A DNA stretch of 64,000 bases, from NCBI RefSeq assembly GCF_000745475.1, contig NZ_JQJJ01000010.1, positions 620,001 through 684,000 of the forward strand, given 5' to 3'. Below, piece by piece: positions 26,587-34,620 of the stretch. The position numbers and the translations under genes are program-made. This DNA comes from Allobosea sp. UNC402CLCol (GTDB taxonomy: Bacteria; Pseudomonadota; Alphaproteobacteria; Rhizobiales; Beijerinckiaceae). Each line of letters opens with the position of its first letter. Positions within the stretch are counted from its first letter, which is position 1. The notes beneath the pieces were generated by a model that saw only the letters and a list, made by a program, of their open reading frames with translations, was not told the origin of the DNA and did not search any database.

Positions 26587-27990
26587 CTATGGCGCCGCGG
26601 CCTTGGAGGTCGCGGGCTTGCCGACGCTTCCAACCAGCTTGATCGCTGCGAGCAGCGCCGTATCCGTGCCCGATGGCGCCGCCGAAACCGCGCCGGCCAC
26701 CTCGCTCTCGGTTTGGGCATCGAGTTTCGACCCGCTGCCGGAGCGCGGCGTGAGCAATCCGCTCTCCTCGTCGAGCACGAGATCGGGAGCGACGCCCGCA
26801 CCGTCCAGCGCGGCGCCGGTCGCGCGATAGACGCGCGCCGTCGTGACGATGAGGGCGCCTTGCCCCTCCGGCAGCGGCAGTACGGTCTGGATCGTGCCCG
26901 CTCCGGCGGTCTTCTGCCCGACCACGAGCGCGCGGCCATGGTCCTGGAGCGCGCCCGCGACGATCTCGGCGCCTGCGCCGGTCCGACTGTCGACGATCAC
27001 CACGATAGGCAGCCCGGAGACGACGTCGCCTTGCCGGGAGACGAGCCTGCGCGCATTGGCCGGGGTGCGGCCGCGCAGATTCGCGATCTCGGTTCCAGCC
27101 GGCAGCATCATGCCGCCGAGCTGCTCTGCTGCGTCGAGCAGGCCGCCGGCATTGCCGCGCATGTCGAGCACCAGCCCTTCGAGTGGGCCCCCGGCGCGTG
27201 AAGCCGCCGCGTCGAGCGCGGATTGCAGGTTTGTTCGCGTATTGCCGTCAAAGGCACTGATCTTGATTACCGCGACACGGCCCTCGAGAGTCCAGCGCAA
27301 CGAAGGCGGGGCCTGCACCGGCCCGCGCACCGGGCGGAGCGTGAGCGGCGCGGGTGCGCCGGGCCGTTCGACCTTGAGCACGGGGCTGGTGCCGAGCGCT
27401 CCACGCAGCAGCGCCACCGCCTCCGGCAGGGGCAGTCCCGTCGTCGGGCGGCCGTCGATGCCGACCAGCACATCGCCGGCCTGAAGTCCCGCGCGCTCGC
27501 CGGGGCCACCGGGCAATGGGCGGACCACCGTGAGCGCTCCGCCTTTCACAGTCAGCTCCAGACCGACCGAGGCCGGCGGCGGCTGCATCTCGGCCGGCAG
27601 CACGAGCCGGCTGTGCGGATCGAGACCCGCCATCATGCCCCGCAGGGCGGCCGCGAGCGCTGCGTCGCGCTCGCGGCCGGCGCGAAACCGCATGATTTCG
27701 GCGATCAAGAGATCCGCTTGCGGCTTGAAGCCAATGGCGGTCGCCTCGGCCTGCATGGCTGCGTCGAGCGAGCGCCTTCGGGAAGAGGCGAGCTCCCCCG
27801 CCATGTTTCCGAGCCCGCGCAGCCCATGCATGAACAGACTGCGGGGTTCGACCACGTCGACATAGTGCTCCGCCACCTGTGCAGCTGCCAGGGTGATCGT
27901 GGTTTCAACCTGCTCGCGCGGTGTGGCAGCGGCCGGCAGCATCGCTCCCATGGCCGTGGTCCAGAATGTCAGGAGCGCCAGCAATCTCAT
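26587..27990 (-). CDS. S41 (C-terminal processing) protease homologue lacking the Ser-Lys dyad
   Basis: 467 residues with an N-terminal signal peptide. Order: helical N-terminal region (about 25-130), PDZ domain (about 140-225; GGPGERAGLQAGDVLVGIDG), then the S41 core (about 230-410) with GLVLDMRGNAGGLL, IVVIVDS, AEIVAGALQDHGRALVVG and GAGVAPDLVLDE. Aligned on E-I-x-A-G-A and GRALVVG, the catalytic Ser of Prc/CtpA falls on Ala339 and the catalytic Lys on Ala364, so classical activity should be absent. A Ser335 and Lys360 lie four residues earlier with the usual 25-residue separation. It likely serves as a periplasmic binding or scaffold protein. No usual S41 function should be assumed. Confidence 0.85.
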   Translation of the reverse strand: MRLLALLTFWTTAMGAMLPAAATPREQVETTITLAAAQVAEHYVDVVEPRSLFMHGLRGLGNMAGELASSRRRSLDAAMQAEATAIGFKPQADLLIAEIMRFRAGRERDAALAAALRGMMAGLDPHSRLVLPAEMQPPPASVGLELTVKGGALTVVRPLPGGPGERAGLQAGDVLVGIDGRPTTGLPLPEAVALLRGALGTSPVLKVERPGAPAPLTLRPVRGPVQAPPSLRWTLEGRVAVIKISAFDGNTRTNLQSALDAAASRAGGPLEGLVLDMRGNAGGLLDAAEQLGGMMLPAGTEIANLRGRTPANARRLVSRQGDVVSGLPIVVIVDSRTGAGAEIVAGALQDHGRALVVGQKTAGAGTIQTVLPLPEGQGALIVTTARVYRATGAALDGAGVAPDLVLDEESGLLTPRSGSGSKLDAQTESEVAGAVSAAPSGTDTALLAAIKLVGSVGKPATSKAAAP

Positions 27991-28276
27991 CGCATCTCAC
28001 CCATGGGTATCAAGGCGGGCGCGACTGCTGCGGCGCTCGCCGCTGCAAGCGATAGCAGATTCGGGGCAGGAATCAGCCCGGGGTGCTCGCCCGGGCCGTC
28101 CCGGCGGAGAGCCGCGGAGGGCAGGGCGAGATACCGGTCATACGCCGCCTGTCACTGGTCATGGCGTGCTCGGTTGGAGTGTCTGCGCACTGCGGGCGAA
28201 AAAAGGCGCGTTGATCGGTCTGCGCGTCGTCTGGCGCATTCCCGATGCGATCGGGCGTGAGGTCTCGACGGAATTC

Positions 28277-29455
28277 TCAGCAGCCGATCACTTTGAACTC
28301 GACCCGGCGGTCGAGCGCGTCGCTGGCATCGTCCTTGCCGGTTCCGACGAGATTCTCCTTGTAGCCGCGGCCGGTCGCGATCATGCGGCCGCGATTGTCG
28401 GGCGCGCCGGTCAGCAGCAGGTCCATGACGAATTGCGCCCGCAGGGTCGAAAGCCGCTCGTTCACCTGGGGCAGGCCGGTATGCGAGGTATGGCCGACGA
28501 TCTCCAGGCAGGCGCCCTTCTGGCGGGAGCGCGTCGCGATCTGGCTCAGCCACATCGGATAGGGATCGGTGATCTGGCGGTCATCGACGAATTGCGTCGT
28601 GCCGGGCTTGAACAGCAGCTTCACCATCAGCCGATCGGTGGCGAGGCCGTAATCGATCAGGTCGCCGAAGGCATCGACCATGTCCTCGCGCCGGGCGAGC
28701 TTGCTGGCGGCGAGATAGGTGCCGATCCTGACGCGGTGCTGCTCACCGCCCGGCAGCTTGCGCGCCGCCCTGTAGAAGGCCAGTGCCTCGCGGAAATGCT
28801 GGGTCTCATAGGCGAGGATGCCGTCATTGATCAGCGCATTGGCGGTGAGCTTCTCGACATAAGCGGGATCGATCGGATCCCCCAGCTTCGTGCCTTGGCA
28901 GACCTTGATATAGGAATCCGTCGCTTGATCCTTCGCCCAGAGCGGCGAGTCCTGAAAATAAAGCGTCGGCGTCGTGTCGACGCCTTCCGGGCGGGCACGC
29001 GAGACGCCCTTGGAGACGATGCTGTTGGATTTGAGATCGGCCAGCGTCAGGCAGATCCGGTAGGCGTCGCGCGGTCCGTCCGCCACGCCCTGGTTGTTGA
29101 CGGCGGTGAAGGTGCCGACCAGCACAACCGGCTTGCTCGCCAGGGCCTCGCTGTCGAAGGGCAGGACGGTGAAGCGCGGATAGTTCGCCTTGACCATCTC
29201 CATCAGGGTCGCCTGCATCGAGCGCGTCGCGGCTGATTGCGCGCCGGAGGCCGCGTCGATCAGCGGGTCGATGACGAGGTTGACCTTGTCTCCGGAGACG
29301 GTCGCCTTGCCGAAGAGGTCATCGGCTGCCTTGCGGAGCGCATCGGCAAAAGGAACGGGCGTCGGGGGTGGCGGGGTCTGGGCGATGGCCGCGGTCGCGC
29401 CTGCCAGCAGAGCCAAGCCGATCATGGCGATCTTGAAGCGGACCAGGCCTGTCAT
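28277..29455 (-). CDS. Exported OmpA-family C-terminal domain protein
   Basis: 392 residues. A signal peptide (RFKIAMIGLALLAGATAAIAQ) is followed by a Pro-rich linker and an unrecognised alpha/beta domain of about 150 residues (VNLVIDPLIDAASGAQSAATRSMQ...), a short helical TPR-like stretch (ALINDGILAYETQHFREALAFYRAARKL, about 205-232), and a C-terminal OmpA-like domain (about 275-392) with CLEIVGHTSHTG, NERLSTLRAQFVMDLLL and SDALDRRVEFKV. OmpA-like domains bind peptidoglycan. An AAAGGTGAGG box precedes the ATG. It lies 49 nt after the caspase gene at 29505-30950 and is probably co-transcribed with it. Confidence 0.83.
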   Translation of the reverse strand: MTGLVRFKIAMIGLALLAGATAAIAQTPPPPTPVPFADALRKAADDLFGKATVSGDKVNLVIDPLIDAASGAQSAATRSMQATLMEMVKANYPRFTVLPFDSEALASKPVVLVGTFTAVNNQGVADGPRDAYRICLTLADLKSNSIVSKGVSRARPEGVDTTPTLYFQDSPLWAKDQATDSYIKVCQGTKLGDPIDPAYVEKLTANALINDGILAYETQHFREALAFYRAARKLPGGEQHRVRIGTYLAASKLARREDMVDAFGDLIDYGLATDRLMVKLLFKPGTTQFVDDRQITDPYPMWLSQIATRSRQKGACLEIVGHTSHTGLPQVNERLSTLRAQFVMDLLLTGAPDNRGRMIATGRGYKENLVGTGKDDASDALDRRVEFKVIGC

Positions 29456-29504
29456 GCCTCACCTTTCCAGCTTCGGCCGGGCGTTTCGCCGCGACCACCC
29501 CGCA

Positions 29505-30950
29505 TCAGCGGCATTGCCGCAATTGTTCGCGTGCCGCGGGCGTGAGATCGCCGAGCTGAGCACGCATCAGGAGTTCGGCGCACTCGCCGGAGGCTCGCCC
29601 TCTCGGCGGGGCTTCCGCCGGGCGCGCGGGCACGCCCGGCATGGCGACGGGTTGCGTCGAGCGGTTCTGCGGCAGCGCCCCGGGCGTGCCGAGCCTGGCC
29701 GCCATGGCTTGCTCGACGGCCCGACGCTCTTCGGCAAGGCGCTGCTTTTCCGTCTCGATCGCCGCGAGCTCGGCTTCCCGGCGGGCGAGCTCGTCGGCGA
29801 GGCGCGCGCGTTCCGCTTTGTCCTGGGCGCGCGGCGGGGGCGGGGCAGGGGCAATCGCGACAGGCGCGGAACCCGGAGCCGGCGAGGGCGCGGGAACGCC
29901 GACCGCGTCGCCGCTATCCTTGCGGGCGAGATCGTCGGCAGCCTGCCGCCGGCCCTGTTCCGCCTTTTCCAGACGCTCGAGCAAGGCGCGTTCGCGCTCG
30001 GCGAATTCGCGTACGAGCTGGTCGCGCTCGCTCGAGGTCGTGGAGCGGCGCTCGAGCAGGTCGAGCCGCGTGCGCGCATCGATGACAAAGAAGCTCTGCG
30101 GATAACGCTGGATGAAGGCCTGCAGTGCGGTGGGATCGTCGCTGGCGCGGATGCGGCGCCAGACATCGGCATCCGTTTCCTCGCGATTGAGGTAGAAGTC
30201 GCCCAGCAGGGAGAGCGAGAGTTCCGGCGTCTGGCGACCGGCCGTCGTATCGTAGACGCTCTTCTGCACGCGGCGGAACAGCGCCGCGACCTCGAGGCCA
30301 GGCTGGTCGATCTCGCGCACCAGGGCGGCGGTGAAGGGGCTGTTGCGGCCGGCGCCGTCGGCGGCGACGTCGTTCGCCTGCGTGGCATAGGCGATGACCA
30401 TGCCTTGCGCGCGCTGGACCGGGGCGAGGCCGGAGCCGACAGAGAAGCCGCGCGTCGCCTGCCGCTTGGCGAGCAAGCCGACGAAGGGGTTGTTGCGGCA
30501 GGCGTCGAGCACCATGATCTTGACGCCCTTGGCATAGTTCAGGGCGGTGACGACGTCGTTGAGCCGCGTCGTCTCGTACTGGACGCCGACCTCGTCCTCG
30601 ATCTTCGCCTCGACCGGAACGAGATAGTTCTCGCCGTTGAACTGGAAGCCGTGGCCGGCGAAATAGAACATCGCGGCATCGGCATCCTGAGCCAGCCGGG
30701 CGAAGCGCGTCAGGGCCGCGTCCATGCCGCGCTTGTCGAGATCGATGCCGTCGACCACCTCGAAGCCGACCTTGCGCAGGGCGACCGCCATGTCGCGCGC
30801 GTCGTTCATGGTGTTCGGCAGCACGGGTGCGTTGCGATAGGCGGAATTGCCGATGACGAGCGCCACGCGGCGCTCGGGCGGCGTCTCGGCCATGGCGAGG
30901 CCGGACAGCAGCAGGAGGATCAGGCCGCAGAGTCTGGCGACGAGAATCAT
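29505..30950 (-). CDS. Exported caspase family (C14) protein with coiled-coil C-terminus
   Basis: 481 residues. Signal peptide (MILVARLCGLILLLLSGLAMAE), then a full caspase fold: RRVALVIGNSAYRN, NDARDMAVALRKVGFEV, catalytic His100 in FYFAGHGFQ, catalytic Cys151 in MVLDACRNNPF, and the usual ATQANDVAADGAGRNSPFTAALV segment. After about residue 250 come a short DxxxWRRI.. PTALQAFIQRYPQ motif and a Glu/Arg-rich predicted coiled coil (about 300-430) interrupted by a Pro-rich segment, ending in a small Cys-containing tail (SGECAELLMRAQLGDLTPAAREQLRQC). Likely an active periplasmic orthocaspase cleaving after basic residues; the target is unknown. Confidence 0.9.
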   Translation of the reverse strand: MILVARLCGLILLLLSGLAMAETPPERRVALVIGNSAYRNAPVLPNTMNDARDMAVALRKVGFEVVDGIDLDKRGMDAALTRFARLAQDADAAMFYFAGHGFQFNGENYLVPVEAKIEDEVGVQYETTRLNDVVTALNYAKGVKIMVLDACRNNPFVGLLAKRQATRGFSVGSGLAPVQRAQGMVIAYATQANDVAADGAGRNSPFTAALVREIDQPGLEVAALFRRVQKSVYDTTAGRQTPELSLSLLGDFYLNREETDADVWRRIRASDDPTALQAFIQRYPQSFFVIDARTRLDLLERRSTTSSERDQLVREFAERERALLERLEKAEQGRRQAADDLARKDSGDAVGVPAPSPAPGSAPVAIAPAPPPPRAQDKAERARLADELARREAELAAIETEKQRLAEERRAVEQAMAARLGTPGALPQNRSTQPVAMPGVPARPAEAPPRGRASGECAELLMRAQLGDLTPAAREQLRQCR

Positions 30951-31117
30951 GGGTCTTCCCTAGAGGCTGCCGGCAACCTCTACGTCATGCTAATGCATGA
31001 TCCCGGCCTTCTCCATAACAAAGCATAGTCATCGATACGAGGGGACGGTGTTTTGCTTGAAGGCTCCAGGCTCCGCTGCTAGCCTTCCGTCCCTCTCCTC
31101 GCGGAAGGAAGACGCTG
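30951..31117. promoter_or_regulatory. Divergent promoter region of the caspase/DUF4399 gene groups
   Basis: 167 nt between the minus-strand caspase gene and the plus-strand DUF4399 gene. It contains a hairpin with arms TAGAGG (30961-30966) and CCTCTA (30977-30982) around the palindrome TGCCGGCA, placed in the leader of the caspase gene. No clear sigma-70 boxes were identified, but both gene groups must start here. Confidence 0.45.
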
Positions 31118-32377
31118 ATGCTCCGCCTTGCGCCGGCGCTTCTGCTGTTGGGTCTGGCCGTGGCGATGCCGCTGGCCGGAGCATCGGCGCAGGAGCGCGC
31201 CCGGCAGCGCAGCCCGGCCCCTGCCACCGCGCGTCTTTCCTTCATCGGTCTCGCCGACAAGGCGCAGGTTCCCGCCAAGCTCACGGTGCGGTTCGCGATC
31301 ACCGGCATGGAGGTCGTCCCGGCGGGGCAGGCGGCGCGCAATGGCGGGCATCACCACCTGCTGATCGACACCGAATTGCCGCCGCTCGACCAGCCGATCC
31401 CCAGCGACTTCAACCATATCCATTTCGGCGGCGGCCAGACCGAGGCCGAGATCGCGCTGACGCCGGGCAAGCACACGCTGCAATTGCTCTTCGCCGATCA
31501 CAACCACGTGCCGCATGATCCGCCCGTCATGTCCGAGCGCATCACGGTCGAGGTTCCGGCGGCGGCGCCCGAGAAGCCGCGCTCGGCTGCCGCGCCCGGC
31601 GCGCGTGTCTTCTTCATCGACCTGCAGGACGGCGCGACGATCCCGAGCCACGCCAGGATCCGCTTTGGGGCGGAAGGCATCACGGTGACGCCGGCCGGGA
31701 CCGCCAGCCCAAATGGCGGCCACCACCATCTCCTCGTCGATACCGAATTGCCGGCGCTCGACCGCGAGATCCCCAGCGATTTCAACCATCTGCATTTCGG
31801 GCGCGGGCAGACCGAGGCCGAGCTCTCGCTGCCGCCCGGCGAACACACGCTGCAATTGCTGATGGGCGATCACGAGCATGTGCCGCACGATCCTCCCGTG
31901 ATGTCGGCGCGCATCCGGATCCGCGTCGTCGCCGATGGGCAACCCGTTGTTGCTGCGCAGCCGGCGCCGCATGCCCATGGCGCTGGCGCTGCCCGCACGC
32001 CATCGCCCAACGATGCGGCTGTCTATTTCGTTTATCCGCGGGATGGCGACCGGATCTACCCGACATCGACCATCCGCTTCGGCCTGCGCAATATGGGTGT
32101 GGCGCCGGCTGGCGTCGCCAAGCCGAATACCGGCCATCACCATCTGCTGGTCGATGCCGGGCCGCCTTCCTTCGATGCGCCGATCCCGGCCGATCTCAAC
32201 CATATCCATCTCGGCGGCGGCCAGACCGAGTACAAGCTGACCCTACCGAACGGGCGGCACACGTTGCAGCTCCTGCTCGCCGACGAGAACCATCTGCCAC
32301 ATGATCCGCCGGTGATCTCGGAGCGCATCACGGTGATCGTGGCGCCGGGCGGGCCGAACGCGAGGAGGCGCCGGTGA
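31118..32377 (+). CDS. Exported protein with three tandem DUF4399 domains
   Basis: 419 residues: signal peptide (MLRLAPALLLLGLAVAMPLAGASAQ) and three copies of DUF4399 at about 40-147, 163-271 and 300-410, joined by Pro/Ala linkers. Each copy has the same landmarks: NGGHHHLLIDTE (His triplets at 78-80, 202-204, 340-342), IPSDFNHIHFGGGQTE, HTLQLL.ADHNHVPHDPPVMSERI. The evenly repeated His clusters suggest metal binding, which is inference; the family has no established function. Its stop overlaps the ATG of the next gene (ATGA), which encodes a single DUF4399 domain. Confidence 0.88.
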   Translation: MLRLAPALLLLGLAVAMPLAGASAQERARQRSPAPATARLSFIGLADKAQVPAKLTVRFAITGMEVVPAGQAARNGGHHHLLIDTELPPLDQPIPSDFNHIHFGGGQTEAEIALTPGKHTLQLLFADHNHVPHDPPVMSERITVEVPAAAPEKPRSAAAPGARVFFIDLQDGATIPSHARIRFGAEGITVTPAGTASPNGGHHHLLVDTELPALDREIPSDFNHLHFGRGQTEAELSLPPGEHTLQLLMGDHEHVPHDPPVMSARIRIRVVADGQPVVAAQPAPHAHGAGAARTPSPNDAAVYFVYPRDGDRIYPTSTIRFGLRNMGVAPAGVAKPNTGHHHLLVDAGPPSFDAPIPADLNHIHLGGGQTEYKLTLPNGRHTLQLLLADENHLPHDPPVISERITVIVAPGGPNARRRR

Positions 32378-32820
32378 TGTCGCGAGCCCGCATCGCAGCC
32401 GCCGGCCTTTTCGCGCTGGCAGCGTGGCAGGGCCTTCCCGCGGAAGCCGTCGCGCAGACGCCCGCGCGCCAACCCGCGCCGCCGGGCGCGCAGGTCTATT
32501 TCCACTATCCCGTCGATGGCCTGAGCGTGCCCGAGCGCTTCACCGTGCGGATCGGCCTGCGCGGCATGGGCGTCGCGCCGGCCGGCGTCAACCACGCGCG
32601 GACCGGCCATCACCACCTGCTGATCGACACCGAGCCCGGACCGCCGGAACAGCCGATCCCATCCGACTACAACCATATTCATCTGGGCAACGGCCAGACC
32701 GAGGTGGTGGTGACCCTGCCCAAGGGCCGGCACACGCTGCAATTGCTGCTCGGCGACTACACCCATACGCCGCATGATCCGCCCGTGATGTCGCCGAAGA
32801 TCACGATCAATGTCCGCTAG
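32374..32820 (+). CDS. Exported single-domain DUF4399 protein
   Basis: 148 residues: signal peptide ending near AEAVAQ and one DUF4399 domain (about 38-147) with TGHHHLLIDTE, IPSDYNHIHLGNGQTE and HTLQLLLGDYTHTPHDPPVMSPKI. It most closely resembles the third repeat of the upstream protein (both have GMGVAPAGV and FxYPxDG), so a copy of that domain probably gave rise to one or the other. Translationally coupled to the upstream gene by a 4-nt overlap; the caspase-FGE gene follows after 21 nt. Confidence 0.88.
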   Translation: MMSRARIAAAGLFALAAWQGLPAEAVAQTPARQPAPPGAQVYFHYPVDGLSVPERFTVRIGLRGMGVAPAGVNHARTGHHHLLIDTEPGPPEQPIPSDYNHIHLGNGQTEVVVTLPKGRHTLQLLLGDYTHTPHDPPVMSPKITINVR

Positions 32821-32841
32821 CTGAGGGGCTTTCGTCTGAAG

Positions 32842-34539
32842 ATGGCCTGGTTACGCGTCCTGATCGCCGTCGTGCTGCTGCCGATGCTGGCCGCTTCCGG
32901 GCTTGCCCAGCAGCCGAGCGAGGTCGCGCGTGTCGCACTCGTCATCGCCAACGAAGCCTATCCGGAGGCGCCGATGGCGGGCGCCGCCCAGCGGGGTCGC
33001 GCCGTCGCGCAGGTGTTGAGCGCCGGCGGCTTCGATGTCGTCTCGGTCGAGAATGTCGATCGCAATGCGCTGCGGCAGGCGATCGCCGGCTTTGCGAGCA
33101 AGCTCAGGCGCGGTGCGCAGGCCGTGGTGTTCTATAGCGGCCATGCCATTCAGGAGCGGAACCGCAATTTCTTGCTGTCGGTGCAGAACGGCGCTGAGGG
33201 CGCGGTCGATCTCGACGAGATCGTCGATCCGCTGATCGTCGCCCGGCCGGCGAGCGCCCTGATCTTCCTCGATGCCGGCCGCGACAATCCCTGGCAAGGC
33301 AAGGCCAAGGGGCTCCTGCCGCTCGAACCGATGGATGGCATCGCGGTGCTGTTCCCGACGGCACCGGGCAAGGCATTGCCGGGCGGTCCCGACCGCGCCG
33401 TCGCGGCCTGGCTCAAGGCGATCCGGACGCCGGGGCTGGAAATGGCGCAGGCCCTGAAGCAGGTGCGGGACACGGTTTCGCGCGAAACCCGGCGCAGCCA
33501 GCAGGTCTGGCTCTCGGCGGAACCGCCGAAGGGGCTCGTCGTCACGCCGGTCTTTCAGCCGGTCGCGGTGGCGCTCGGCAGCCGCGCCGTCATCCCGCCG
33601 CCGCAGACGCCGGGCGTAACCCAGGATGCGGCCTATGATCTCGCCTTCTGGGAATCGATCCGCAACAGCCGGAACGCGGCGGAGTACCGCGCCTATCTCG
33701 ATGCCTTTCCGAACGGGCGCTTCGCTTCGCTGGCCCGGGCCCGCGAGCAGGAATATCGCGCCGGCCCGGTTGCACCTGCTGCCACAGCCGTTGCAATCGC
33801 CACCCCGCCGGCATCGCCCCAGCCAGCAGGCGCGCCGCAGCGCGACTGCACAGGCTGCCCGGAGCTGGTCGCGATCCCAGCCGGCAGCTTCCAGATGGGC
33901 TCGAATGATCTCTACGAATTCGAGAAGCCGGTGCATCCGGTGACCGTCCGCGGCTTCTATCTCGGAGCCCGCGAGGTGACCTTCGAGGAGTGGGATCTCT
34001 GCGTCGACCAGGGCGGCTGCAATTACCGGCCGGATGATCGCGGGCTCGGCCGCGGCAAGCGGCCGGTCACCGACATCCACTGGAACGATGCCAATGCCTA
34101 TCTCACCTGGCTCTCGGCCCGGACCGGCAAGCCCTATCGCCTGCCGACCGAAAGCGAGTGGGAATATGCGGCGCGCGCCGGCGCGACGACGACCTACCCT
34201 TGGGGCCAGACGCTGGTGAAGGAGCGGGCGAACTGCCTCGGCTGCAACGACCAGAAGCGCGGCAGCGCCACTCCGGCCGGCCAGTTCCCTCCCAACGCGT
34301 TCGGCCTCTACGACATGGCCGGCAACGCCGCCGAATGGGTCGCCGATTGCTGGAGCGAGAATTATCGCGGCGCGCCGCGCGATGGCAGCGCCTATACGGT
34401 CGCGAATTGCCGCGAGCGCGTGCTGCGTGGCGGCTCGTTCAACAACGATCCGCGCTATCTGCGCTCGGCCGCGCGCTTCAAATACGAGCCCGATGTGCGC
34501 TTCTACACCAACGGCTTCCGCGTCGCGCGTGACCGATAG
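32842..34539 (+). CDS. Exported caspase-like domain (no catalytic Cys) fused to FGE/SUMF1 domain
   Basis: 565 residues. Signal peptide (MAWLRVLIAVVLLPMLAASGLAQ), then a caspase fold (about 28-235): VARVALVIANEAYPE, His101 in FYSGHAIQ, but LDAGRDNP where active members have LDACRNNP, so Gly146 replaces the catalytic Cys. A linker with a WESIRNS motif leads to a formylglycine-generating-enzyme-like domain (about 335-563): VAIPAGSFQMGSND, REVTFEEWDLC, YRLPTESEWEYAARAG, GLYDMAGNAAEWVADCW, RVLRGGSFNNDPRYLRSAAR. The Cys pair that binds copper in true FGE is absent from the last motif, so this is a structural or binding version. Last gene of the DUF4399 operon. Confidence 0.88.
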   Translation: MAWLRVLIAVVLLPMLAASGLAQQPSEVARVALVIANEAYPEAPMAGAAQRGRAVAQVLSAGGFDVVSVENVDRNALRQAIAGFASKLRRGAQAVVFYSGHAIQERNRNFLLSVQNGAEGAVDLDEIVDPLIVARPASALIFLDAGRDNPWQGKAKGLLPLEPMDGIAVLFPTAPGKALPGGPDRAVAAWLKAIRTPGLEMAQALKQVRDTVSRETRRSQQVWLSAEPPKGLVVTPVFQPVAVALGSRAVIPPPQTPGVTQDAAYDLAFWESIRNSRNAAEYRAYLDAFPNGRFASLARAREQEYRAGPVAPAATAVAIATPPASPQPAGAPQRDCTGCPELVAIPAGSFQMGSNDLYEFEKPVHPVTVRGFYLGAREVTFEEWDLCVDQGGCNYRPDDRGLGRGKRPVTDIHWNDANAYLTWLSARTGKPYRLPTESEWEYAARAGATTTYPWGQTLVKERANCLGCNDQKRGSATPAGQFPPNAFGLYDMAGNAAEWVADCWSENYRGAPRDGSAYTVANCRERVLRGGSFNNDPRYLRSAARFKYEPDVRFYTNGFRVARDR

Positions 34540-34620
34540 GCCTGTCCGTTCCACCTCGAATTGCAAGAGCGTCGTGTTCGCGCGGTCATCGACTCCTACG
34601 CTCGCATGCGCAGCGGCCTC

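Noticed and set aside
26587..27990. Calling this gene a normal carboxy-terminal processing protease
   Set aside because: Overall similarity is clear, but the Ser and Lys positions are both Ala, so protease activity should not be annotated by similarity alone.
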